In this document: positions 1 to 4,732 of the stretch, piece after piece | How the letters are laid out: each line of letters opens with the position of its first letter | Position numbering within the stretch: position 1 is the first letter of the stretch | Assembly (NCBI GenBank): GCA_905200435.1 | Contig: CAJKKJ010000073.1 | Span: 1-5,522, forward strand | Length of the DNA stretch: 5,522 nucleotides | Source: an uncultured Bacillota bacterium | GTDB taxonomy: Bacteria > Bacillota_I > Bacilli_A > RF39 > UBA660 | Reading direction: 5' to 3' | The notes under the pieces: model-generated | The model's input: the letters and a program-made list of their open reading frames with translations, nothing else | The model's database searches: none | What the model was told of the DNA's origin: nothing | Translations under genes and position numbers: made by a program

Positions 1-1
1 A

Positions 2-124
2 AACCAAATATATATATCACTATCTAATTATTTATTCGCGAATCTTCCCAAATTATATTCATTAGAATATGAAACAAATGATATCTTAGCAAAAATAAAA
101 AGACAAGAATTAATTGACATTTAA
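2..124 (+). CDS. C-terminal end of an unrecognised protein (5' end outside window)
   Basis: The frame beginning at base 2 stays open for 40 codons to a TAA at 122-124. The other two forward frames close earlier, at base 25 and near base 63. The visible tail has a hydrophobic/aromatic stretch (ISLSNYLFANLPKLYSL) and then a charged helical-looking end (EYETNDILAKIKRQELIDI). I do not recognise the family from 40 residues. A hairpin followed by a T-run begins at the stop codon, as expected at the end of a real gene. Because the start lies outside the window, I cannot tell an intact gene from a remnant. Confidence 0.5.
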   Translation, partial: NQIYISLSNYLFANLPKLYSLEYETNDILAKIKRQELIDI

Positions 125-153
125 AAATACTTGAATTTATTCTGGGTATTTTT
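123..153 (+). terminator. Probable weak intrinsic terminator after the upstream gene
   Basis: AAAAATAC (123-130) and GTATTTTT (146-153) form a perfect 8-bp inverted repeat around a 15-base loop. The right arm supplies the T-run. The stem starts inside the stop codon of the upstream frame. It is A/T-rich with few GC pairs and a large loop, so it should be weak, but the style matches the other terminators in the window. Confidence 0.45.
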
Positions 154-172
154 ATAATTATTAAATATTCTA

Positions 173-181
173 TGATATAAT
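173..181 (+). promoter_or_regulatory. Extended -10 promoter for the 295-3008 gene block
   Basis: TGATATAAT at 173-181 is a perfect extended -10 (TG, one base, TATAAT). No good -35 lies at 16-18 bases upstream; only A/T-rich near-matches such as TTATAA at 152-157 are seen. An extended -10 can work without a strong -35. Transcription would start near 187-189, exactly where the leader inverted repeat begins. No other convincing promoter is seen before the terminator at 3002-3026, so this may drive the whole block. Confidence 0.55.
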
Positions 182-188
182 AATAATA

Positions 189-227
189 GCATCTATGTAA
201 ATAAAGTAAGACTTCTAAAATAGATGC
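189..227 (+). promoter_or_regulatory. 5' leader hairpin of the 295-3008 block
   Basis: GCATCTAT (189-196) and ATAGATGC (220-227) are perfect 8-bp inverted arms. Inside the loop AAGT (204-207) can pair with ACTT (211-214) around AAG, giving a two-tier hairpin at the very 5' end of the predicted transcript. It has no T-tail, so it is not a terminator. It matches no riboswitch or T-box I know. A plain 5'-end stabilising hairpin is the simplest reading. About 67 unstructured bases follow before the first start codon. Confidence 0.4.
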
Positions 228-294
228 CTAATACTTATAAAATAACAATGAAAGATATAATGGGAAAAACTAATAAGTAAGGAGTAACTAAAAT

Positions 295-493
295 ATGAAA
301 AAAACTTATAAATTTCTATATTTAATTGGCATTCTAGCAATCATTGGATTTATTATTAGACTAGGAGTAGTATGATAAAATAAACAATTCAGCACCATTT
401 TATGTTTTAATAATAGAAAGAGTATTTGAGTTTATAATACCAAGTATTATATTATTTATTACAGGAAGTATAATTAAAAAAAAGGAGAAATAA
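295..493 (+). pseudogene. Small two-helix membrane protein, split by a frameshift
   Basis: A strong ribosome site (AAGGAG, 279-284) precedes ATG 295. That frame gives 26 residues, MKKTYKFLYLIGILAIIGFI followed by IRLGVV, and stops at TGA 373-375. The frame one base further on continues without a break from about 371 to TAA 491-493 (YDKINNSAPFYVLIIERVFE, then FIIPSIILFITGSIIKKKEK). Joined, they make a roughly 66-residue protein with an N-terminal helix, a short polar loop and a second helix ending in a lysine tail, a coherent small membrane protein. The second part has no start codon of its own. The gene ends 3 bases before the nitroreductase start, and its last codons contain that gene's Shine-Dalgarno, suggesting translational coupling. 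I recognise no named family. A single-base deletion is the simplest reading, but see the finding on an SD-like sequence before the stop. Confidence 0.6.
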
Positions 494-496
494 TTT

Positions 497-1018
497 ATGA
501 ATGAAACAATAAAAAATTTAATTGAAAGAAGAAGCTGTAGAAAGTATGAAAGTGAACAAATAAAAGATGAAGAATTAAATGCAATATTAAAAGCAGGAGA
601 ATATGCCCCATCAGGAATGGGTTTACAATCTCCTAAAATGGTAGTATTACAAAATAAAGAAACAATAAAAAAATTATCAAAATTAAATGCTAAAATTATG
701 GGGAAAGATATAGATCCATTCTATTCAGCACCAACAGTAATTGTTGTTTTAGCAGATAAAACAAAATACACATATATAGAAGATGGAAGTTTAGTTTTAG
801 GAAATTTAATGAATGCAGCACATAGTTTAGGAATAGGATCTTGTTGGATCCATAGAGCAAAAGAAGAATTTGCAACAGAAGAAGGAAAAGAACTATTAAA
901 AAAGTGGAATATATCAGATAATTATGTTGGAATAGGTCATTGCATTTTAGGATATCCAAGCGAAAAATTACATGAACCAAAACCAAGAAAAGAAGATTAT
1001 ATAACAATAATAAAATAA
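497..1018 (+). CDS. Nitroreductase-family FMN oxidoreductase
   Basis: This 173-residue protein looks like a member of the nitroreductase family. These are cytoplasmic, usually dimeric flavoproteins that use NAD(P)H through FMN to reduce nitro compounds, quinones or related acceptors. The FMN phosphate-binding signature is RRSCRKY at residues 11-17. APSGMGLQSP (37-46) is the usual Ala-Pro-Ser/Thr-Gly-x-x-x-Gln-Pro-like flavin loop. GIGSCWI (112-118) is the family's C-terminal Gly-x-Gly-Ser-Cys/Thr-Trp motif, and HCILGYP (148-154) matches the closing 'x-x-x-Gly-Tyr-Pro' segment. The length is that of the short members. ATG 497 follows GGAG with good spacing, inside the end of the preceding broken gene. 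No cysteine cluster for iron-sulfur binding is seen, so a ferredoxin fusion is ruled out. The physiological substrate cannot be inferred from the neighbours. Confidence 0.9.
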   Translation: MNETIKNLIERRSCRKYESEQIKDEELNAILKAGEYAPSGMGLQSPKMVVLQNKETIKKLSKLNAKIMGKDIDPFYSAPTVIVVLADKTKYTYIEDGSLVLGNLMNAAHSLGIGSCWIHRAKEEFATEEGKELLKKWNISDNYVGIGHCILGYPSEKLHEPKPRKEDYITIIK

Positions 1019-1036
1019 TTTGAAAGTGGGTATAAA

Positions 1037-1777
1037 ATGAAAAAATTAAATTCTAATCATTTAAAATTAATCGCAATTATAGCAATGACAATTGATCATA
1101 TTGCCGATTTAATTTATCCAGGAATGCCTAATAATATAATCTCAAATATTTTACATATAATTGGTAGATTAACTGCACCCATCATGTTTTTCTTTATATG
1201 TGAAGGGTTTTACTACACTAAAAATTTAAAAAAATATATTTTAAGATTATTTACTTTTGCCCTAATATCTCATTTTGCATATTGTTTTGCCTTTGGAATA
1301 AATTATATACCATTTACATCAGGCAGTATATTTAATCAAACAAGTATTATGTGGTCACTCGCTTGGTCAGTAGTCGCACTCTATATTACATATAAAACAA
1401 ATTTAAAAGAATGGCAAAAATGGTTATTAATTATTTTAATAAATATTATAACTTTTTCATCCGATTGGAGTAGTATTGCAGTAATGGCAATTTTATCTAT
1501 GTATTCTAATAGAGGTAATTTAAAAAAACAAATGATAAGTATGTGTTTTTGGATTTCTATTTATGCGGTTATTTCATATTTGTTTGTAAGTAAAACATAT
1601 GGATTAATTACACTAGCAGTTATATTAGTGTACCCATTACTAAAAATGTATAATGGCGAAAAAGGTAAAGCAAAATGGATGAAATGGTTTTTCTACCTAT
1701 ATTATCCATTACATTTAGTTATAATAGGAATATTAAGAATAGTAATATATGGAAATATACCATTATTATTTAAGTAA
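1037..1777 (+). CDS. TraX-family polytopic membrane protein
   Basis: This 246-residue, highly hydrophobic protein has about eight to nine predicted membrane helices. Features of the TraX family (Pfam TraX) are the N-terminal LKLIAIIAMTIDH stretch (residues 9-21), GRLTAPIMFFFICEGFYYTKN (43-63) with its Gly-Arg, Pro-Ile and Glu-Gly-Phe-x-x-Thr pattern, a basic KKYILRLFTFALIS segment (65-78), and the terminal FFYLYYPLHLVII (218-230), whose Tyr-Pro-x-His is typical. The founding member, TraX of the F plasmid, N-acetylates pilin. Chromosomal Bacillota homologues are common, have no pilus nearby and are of unknown role; acyl transfer to an envelope substrate is an inference from the acyltransferase-like fold. 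The start is preceded by GAAAGTGGG. The gene sits 18 bases after the nitroreductase stop with no terminator between, so the two are probably co-transcribed. There is no conjugation gene in the window, so this is not evidence of a plasmid. Confidence 0.88.
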   Translation: MKKLNSNHLKLIAIIAMTIDHIADLIYPGMPNNIISNILHIIGRLTAPIMFFFICEGFYYTKNLKKYILRLFTFALISHFAYCFAFGINYIPFTSGSIFNQTSIMWSLAWSVVALYITYKTNLKEWQKWLLIILINIITFSSDWSSIAVMAILSMYSNRGNLKKQMISMCFWISIYAVISYLFVSKTYGLITLAVILVYPLLKMYNGEKGKAKWMKWFFYLYYPLHLVIIGILRIVIYGNIPLLFK

Positions 1778-1796
1778 ATTGAAAGTGAGGTTAATT

Positions 1797-2183
1797 ATGA
1801 AAAAATAGTTTTTATAGGTGTATGTTGTATTTTATATTTGAGTGGTTGTTCTAATGATTCAAAGGCAAATATAAATGCAAAACAATTAGAAAAAGAAATA
1901 ACTATAAATTTTAACAAAATTGAAGAAGTAACCGATATGACATCCTTATGATTATACCGAAAATGAGTATTATAAGAATATTGTAGAATTAGGTGAAAAT
2001 GCGGTTTCTGTACTTCAAAATATGTATAAAAATAAAAAACTATCAGGAGTAAATGCTTATCTTTCTACTTTAGCAATATAAGATATCACAAAGTGTAATT
2101 TATATGAAAAATATGATTTAGATTGGCAGACAGCAGAAGAATTTTATACTTTATGGAAAGACCATAATTGCGCCTCTCAATAA
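1797..2183 (+). pseudogene. Broken lipoprotein gene with three lesions
   Basis: A ribosome site (GTGAGG, 1785-1790) precedes ATG 1797, but the frame stops at TAG 1806-1808. Adding one A to the six-A run (1800-1805) would restore MKKIVFIGVCCILYLSGC, a lipoprotein signal peptide with lipobox LSGC at residues 15-18. That frame runs to TGA 1949-1951. From about 1941 the next frame continues as HPYDYTENEYYKNIVELGEN, then AVSVLQNMYKNKKLSGVNAY, to an in-frame TAA (2079-2081). Past this stop the same frame continues as DITKCNLYEKYDLDWQTAEE, then FYTLWKDHN, to TAA 2181-2183. The body, with VELGENAVSVL followed by a Trp-rich tail, resembles small secreted Bacillota lipoproteins of unknown function with a helical-repeat-like segment; this is from memory and uncertain. 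Two frameshifts plus one nonsense codon mean the gene is decayed, not merely mis-sequenced. Confidence 0.75.
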
Positions 2184-2298
2184 TTTATCCTGATTATAAA
2201 ATTTTAGTTTAAAACTATTAATAAAAATAAAAAAATATATAATGATGTATGATTTATAAGGTTTACCATATAAATTACAATTAATTATAACTTAGGAG
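2184..2298 (+). other. Intergenic region before the Sm-like gene
   Basis: These 115 bases are A/T-rich and hold no gene. A possible -10 (TATAAT, 2238-2243) has no recognisable -35. A short palindrome (TAGTT/AACTA, 2205-2217) has no T-run. The gap is wider than the others in this block, so an internal promoter for the Sm-like gene is possible but weakly supported. Confidence 0.3.
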
Positions 2299-2299
2299 G
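2294..2299 (+). promoter_or_regulatory. Perfect Shine-Dalgarno whose best-spaced start codon is ATA
   Basis: AGGAGG at 2294-2299 is a perfect ribosome site. The only in-frame conventional start nearby, GTG 2299-2301, overlaps it and is too close to use. The codon at optimal distance (8 bases) is ATA 2308-2310, which would give MEYLIFYII. This suggests either a rare ATA start or an ATG-to-ATA change. Confidence 0.5.
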
Positions 2300-2619
2300 T
2301 GTTAAAAATAGAATACTTAATATTTTATATTATTATAATTGTTTGTTGTATAATAATACCAAGAAGAAATAAATTGTATTTAGAAATAATTAAAAGAAAA
2401 AAGAAAGGAAGGAAAAGAAAAATGCCACAAGAATTAATGAAAGAATTTATAGGAAAGGTTTGTACAATTATTTTATTTAATGATTCCTTTGGAGTACAAG
2501 GCAAAATAGTTGCACTAGAAGACAACTGGATAAAAGTTGAAGAAAAAAACAGAATTCGTTTAATTAATGGTGATATGGTAAGGGATATATCAATTGTTCC
2601 AGACAAACATCAAAAATAA
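2299..2619 (+). CDS. Small membrane-anchored Sm-like domain protein (DUF6897-like)
   Basis: The open frame encodes up to 106 residues: one membrane helix (about residues 5-20, IEYLIFYIIIIVCCIII), a strongly basic linker (KRKKKGRKRK, 32-41), and a small beta-rich domain (about 44-100) running from LMKEFIGKVCTIILF through GKIVALEDNWIKVEEKNRIR to NGDMVRDISIV. The 'Glu-Phe/Tyr-Ile-Gly-Lys-x-Cys ... Gly-x-Ile ... x-x-Ile-x-Val-Glu' pattern fits the DUF6897/Sm-like small-barrel proteins I recall from Clostridia, some of which carry the same N-terminal anchor. Function is unknown. The start is uncertain: GTG 2299 overlaps the Shine-Dalgarno, ATA 2308 is best spaced, and ATG 2422 (residue 42) has its own ribosome site and would give a soluble 65-residue protein. 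The coordinates give the longest frame. The gene is flanked by broken genes but is itself uninterrupted. Confidence 0.65.
   Translation: MLKIEYLIFYIIIIVCCIIIPRRNKLYLEIIKRKKKGRKRKMPQELMKEFIGKVCTIILFNDSFGVQGKIVALEDNWIKVEEKNRIRLINGDMVRDISIVPDKHQK
2402..2412 (+). promoter_or_regulatory. Internal ribosome binding site for a short form starting at ATG 2422
   Basis: AGAAAGGAAGG lies 9 bases upstream of in-frame ATG 2422-2424. The same bases encode part of the basic linker. This could start a 65-residue cytosolic Sm-like protein (MPQELMKEFIGK...). Purine-rich Lys/Arg codons can mimic such sites by chance, so its use is not certain. Confidence 0.4.
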
Positions 2620-2645
2620 TTAAAATATGAAAGTGAGAAAATACC

Positions 2646-3008
2646 ATGGCAACAACCAAAGATTATAAAGATTATGTATTAGACCAATTAAACATATTAC
2701 CATTTTGTATAGGAATGCTCATAACATACTATACAGTTGCAATTATCACTTAAGGCGTATACAACAGAACATTCATAATAGGATGGACAATATTTGCACT
2801 ATTTTCACCAATAATGGCTTATTTTACATGGATGACAAAAGAAAAAGATATATTTTATAAAATAATAAGCATTGGAATAATAGCAGTATCAATATTATCA
2901 AGTATCATATTGCTTGACCGATTAAGAGTATATGACTATATAATTGATGCCCATTTAATATATACTATTCTTAAAAAAAATAGAAAGAAAAAATTAAAAA
3001 CATCATAA
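2646..3008 (+). pseudogene. Interrupted small membrane protein gene, possibly a TfoX/DUF6518-like chimera
   Basis: ATG 2646 is preceded by GAAAGTGAG. The frame gives MATTKDYKDYVLDQLNILPF and 15 more residues, then stops at TAA 2751-2753. The same frame continues at once with GVYNRTFIIGWTIFALFSPI and runs to TAA 3006-3008. One base change, such as A to T in an AAA codon, explains the break. The whole frame would be a protein of about 120 residues with three to four membrane helices and a basic tail (KKNRKKKLK). The first 18 residues closely resemble the N-terminus of TfoX/Sxy-type proteins. The rest (GMLITYYTVAII...W..FALFSP..AY..W..KEK) resembles the C-terminal part of DUF6518-like membrane proteins. 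Both resemblances are from memory. If right, a deletion joined two genes in frame. An intact 64-residue remnant could start at ATG 2814, but no Shine-Dalgarno supports it. Confidence 0.6.
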
Positions 3009-3026
3009 TCAAAATGATATTTTTTT
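2997..3026 (+). terminator. Intrinsic terminator closing the 295-3008 block
   Basis: ATCAT (3002-3006) pairs with ATGAT (3014-3018) around a 7-base loop and is followed by a run of T (3020-3026). Four A's (2997-3000) can extend the stem into the T-run past one C-A mismatch. It overlaps the stop codon, as do the terminators at 123 and 5279. Confidence 0.6.
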
Positions 3027-3128
3027 ATTAATCTAATGTAAAATGCACAATTTAACACAAAGAGCATAAATAATTAAATATTGGATATTATAACAAGTAT
3101 TCTATAATAATTCTTAATAATTTCATAA

Positions 3129-3156
3129 TTGATTTATAAAAAAAATATGATACTAT
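3129..3156 (+). promoter_or_regulatory. Promoter of the yugP-like gene
   Basis: TTGATT (3129-3134) serves as -35, followed by a 16-base spacer and an extended -10, TG at 3148-3149 and TACTAT at 3151-3156. The predicted start is near 3163, only about 13 bases before ATG 3176, so the leader contains little more than the Shine-Dalgarno. Confidence 0.6.
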
Positions 3157-3163
3157 TAATTTG

Positions 3164-3177
3164 TAGGTGATTTTTAT
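3164..3177 (+). promoter_or_regulatory. yugP-like ribosome site, complementary to its own 3' UTR
   Basis: AGGTGA (3165-3170) is the Shine-Dalgarno; five T's separate it from ATG 3176. Bases 3164-3177 are the exact reverse complement of 3895-3908 in the 3' untranslated region of the same gene. Pairing would cover the Shine-Dalgarno and the first two bases of the start codon. Confidence 0.6.
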
Positions 3178-3847
3178 GGAATATTATATTCTTACATACA
3201 TAGCTATATTTATTACCATAGGTGCCCAATTACTTATAAGTACTAGATATAGTAAATACTCAAAAATTCAAAACAAAAGGAACATTACTGGCTTAGAAGC
3301 TGCAAGGATGATTCTTGATAAAAATGGCTTAAATAACATCAATGTTGTATGCACAAGTGGTACACTCACAGATCACTATGATCCAAAAAATAAAGTAATA
3401 AGATTATCAAATAGTATATATAATGGATCAAGTATTGCAAGTGTAGCCGTAGCATCCCATGAATGTGGCCATGCAATTCAAGACAAAACAGGTTATACTT
3501 TTCTTCGCATCCGTGCAGCTCTAGTTCCCTTTGTAAACTTTTCTTCTTATGCCGGATATATAGCAATATTACTAGGATTTCTATTTGGCTATTTAAATTT
3601 AATTTGGTTAGGAATAATATTTGAACTTGTTATATTAGCATTTCAAATCATTACTTTACCAGTTGAAATAAATGCAAGTGCTAGAGCTTTAAAAGAATTA
3701 GATAATACCCATATATTAAATAGTACAGAACTAAATAAAAGCAAAAAAGTTTTAGTATCAGCTGCGCTTACTTATGTCGCAAGTTGCGCATCCACAATTA
3801 TAGAAATATTAAGATTAATACTTATGTTTGGCAAAAGAGAAAATTAG
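3176..3847 (+). CDS. yugP: YugP-like neutral zinc membrane metallopeptidase
   Basis: This 223-residue protein fits the Zn_peptidase_2 family (B. subtilis YugP is about the same length), membrane-bound zinc metallopeptidases whose substrates are unknown. An N-terminal helix (about residues 3-20) is followed by a short basic stretch and the cytosolic-type segment TGLEAARMILDKNGL (38-52), typical of the family. The zinc motif HECGH is at residues 95-99 within ASHECGHAIQ, with His95, Glu96 and His99. A third ligand is expected in LPVEINASARAL (161-172), where the Glu and Asn-Ala-Ser match the family's 'Pro-Val-Glu-x-x-Ala-Ser'. Two or three more helices lie around 118-160 and 198-218. I chose ATG 3176 over GTG 3167 because GTG falls inside the Shine-Dalgarno. 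The gene has its own promoter and terminator. Base usage is less extremely A/T-rich than in the decayed genes upstream. Confidence 0.92.
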   Translation: MEYYILTYIAIFITIGAQLLISTRYSKYSKIQNKRNITGLEAARMILDKNGLNNINVVCTSGTLTDHYDPKNKVIRLSNSIYNGSSIASVAVASHECGHAIQDKTGYTFLRIRAALVPFVNFSSYAGYIAILLGFLFGYLNLIWLGIIFELVILAFQIITLPVEINASARALKELDNTHILNSTELNKSKKVLVSAALTYVASCASTIIEILRLILMFGKREN

Positions 3848-3894
3848 TTTTTCTTTACTTATATAAATGCTACTAAAATTCTTATAAATGTAAA

Positions 3895-3908
3895 ATAAAA
3901 ATCACCTA
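3895..3908 (+). promoter_or_regulatory. 3' UTR element complementary to the yugP-like ribosome site
   Basis: Bases 3895-3908 (ATAAAAATCACCTA) are the exact reverse complement of 3164-3177. The site lies 48 bases after the stop codon and before the terminator, so it is in the same mRNA. A second anti-Shine-Dalgarno-like word, CTCCTT, is at 3926-3931. The role as a regulatory pairing site is inferred. Confidence 0.5.
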
Positions 3909-3933
3909 ATATATTACAATTAAAACTCCTTCC

Positions 3934-3966
3934 AAAAAATAGATTGAATAAATCTATTTTTTCTCA
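3934..3966 (+). terminator. Strong intrinsic terminator after yugP, likely bidirectional
   Basis: AAAAAATAGATT (3934-3945) and AATCTATTTTTT (3951-3962) are perfect 12-bp arms around GAATA, ending in a T-run. The A-run on the left arm would provide the T-run on the other strand. The right arm and following bases, AATCTATTTTTTCT, recur exactly at the terminator after the Ham1-family gene (5292-5305). Confidence 0.8.
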
Positions 3967-3977
3967 TAATAATTTTC

Positions 3978-4006
3978 TTGTTTTATTTCTTTCAGAAATG
4001 TAAAAT
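3978..4006 (+). promoter_or_regulatory. Promoter of the CPBP-ham1 operon
   Basis: TTGTTT (3978-3983), a 17-base spacer and TAAAAT (4001-4006) make a reasonable sigma-A-type promoter. The predicted start near 4013 gives a leader of about 14 bases, mostly the AGAAGAGGT ribosome site. Confidence 0.5.
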
Positions 4007-4026
4007 AGTAATAGAAGAGGTAAAAA

Positions 4027-4719
4027 ATGAAAAAAATATTTGAAAAACATGAAACTTTATTTTGTATACTTTTAATAGCACTCTATGTAATAATTAATTC
4101 ATACTGTGTTCAAAATTTTGGCACAAAAGATTATAGAAGCGTAATAATAAATACCATAATATCAGTTTTCTTAATTATTTTAATGATATCTTTAAAAAGA
4201 ACAAAATATTATGGATTAACAAAAGTAAATAACCCTAAAAAATATCTATATTTTATCCCATTACTCTTAATTGCATCAGTTAATTTATGGAATGGTATTA
4301 ATATAAATAATTCAAAAAATGAAATGATTTTTCATATATTAACAATGATAAATGTAGGCTTTATTGAGGAAATTATTTTTAGAGGATTCCTATTTAAAAT
4401 GATGGCCAAAGAAAGTGTAAAAAGAGCAATCATATTAAGTGCATTAACATTTGGTATAGGCCATATAGTTAATTTATTAAATGGTGCAAGTATAATACCA
4501 ACACTATTACAAATCTGTTATGCAGTTTCTCTAGGATATTTATTTGTAATTATATTCTATAAAAGTAAATCATTAATACCATGTATAATCACACACGCTT
4601 TAATAAATTCATTATCAATATTTAATATAGAAACAAAAATATCATTATATATAATTCCTATATTTTTAATAATAGTACCATTACTATATGCCTATTATAT
4701 AAATAAAAATATAGCATAA
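4027..4719 (+). CDS. CPBP-family intramembrane glutamic endopeptidase (Abi/CAAX protease-like)
   Basis: This 230-residue polytopic membrane protein carries the three CPBP (Abi, PF02517) motifs in order. The EExxxR motif is IEEIIFRGFLF with Glu114, Glu115 and Arg119. The second is TFGIGHIVN with Phe142 and His146. The third is IITHALINSL with His190 and Asn194. These form the membrane-embedded active site of type II CAAX-prenyl-protease relatives. In bacteria the family includes bacteriocin self-immunity proteins and proteins of unknown role. Helices flank residues 10-30, 38-56, 75-88 and the C-terminal half, ending at about 206-225. There is no bacteriocin precursor in the window, so immunity is not supported by context. 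The ham1-like gene starts 13 bases downstream, so the two are co-transcribed. A loop at about 60-75 (KRTKYYGLTKVNNPKKY) is typical of the family, where it precedes the next helix. Confidence 0.92.
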   Translation: MKKIFEKHETLFCILLIALYVIINSYCVQNFGTKDYRSVIINTIISVFLIILMISLKRTKYYGLTKVNNPKKYLYFIPLLLIASVNLWNGININNSKNEMIFHILTMINVGFIEEIIFRGFLFKMMAKESVKRAIILSALTFGIGHIVNLLNGASIIPTLLQICYAVSLGYLFVIIFYKSKSLIPCIITHALINSLSIFNIETKISLYIIPIFLIIVPLLYAYYINKNIA

Positions 4720-4732
4720 AGAAAGGAAAACT

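Noticed and set aside
189..294. Riboswitch or T-box in the first leader
   Set aside because: The leader is about 107 bases, lacks any conserved motif I know, and has no terminator/antiterminator pair before the first gene.
696..1007. Long open frame on the minus strand opposite the nitroreductase gene
   Set aside because: It is an antisense shadow of a clear gene, has Leu/Phe/Tyr-rich low-complexity composition and no ribosome site.
1037..1777. TraX as a sign of a conjugative plasmid
   Set aside because: No relaxase, pilus or mating-pair gene is present, and TraX-family proteins are common on Bacillota chromosomes.
2205..2217. TAGTT/AACTA palindrome as a terminator after the lipoprotein pseudogene
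   Set aside because: The stem is only 5 bp without a following T-run on either strand.
2262..2291. TTTACC / TATAAC as a promoter for the Sm-like gene
   Set aside because: Transcription would begin at about 2298, inside or after the Shine-Dalgarno, leaving no usable ribosome site.
2325..2606. Minus-strand open frame opposite the Sm-like gene
   Set aside because: No ribosome site, and its hydrophobic composition follows from the complement of A/T-rich codons.
2079..2753. Reassigned TAA codon, because two frames continue past in-frame TAA (2079 and 2751)
   Set aside because: TAA serves as the normal stop of several intact genes here, and the interrupted genes carry or neighbour other lesions, so nonsense mutation explains it better.
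4027..4719. CPBP protein as bacteriocin immunity or a phage-defence (Abi) system
   Set aside because: No bacteriocin precursor, transporter or defence partner is nearby; the neighbour is a nucleotide pyrophosphatase.
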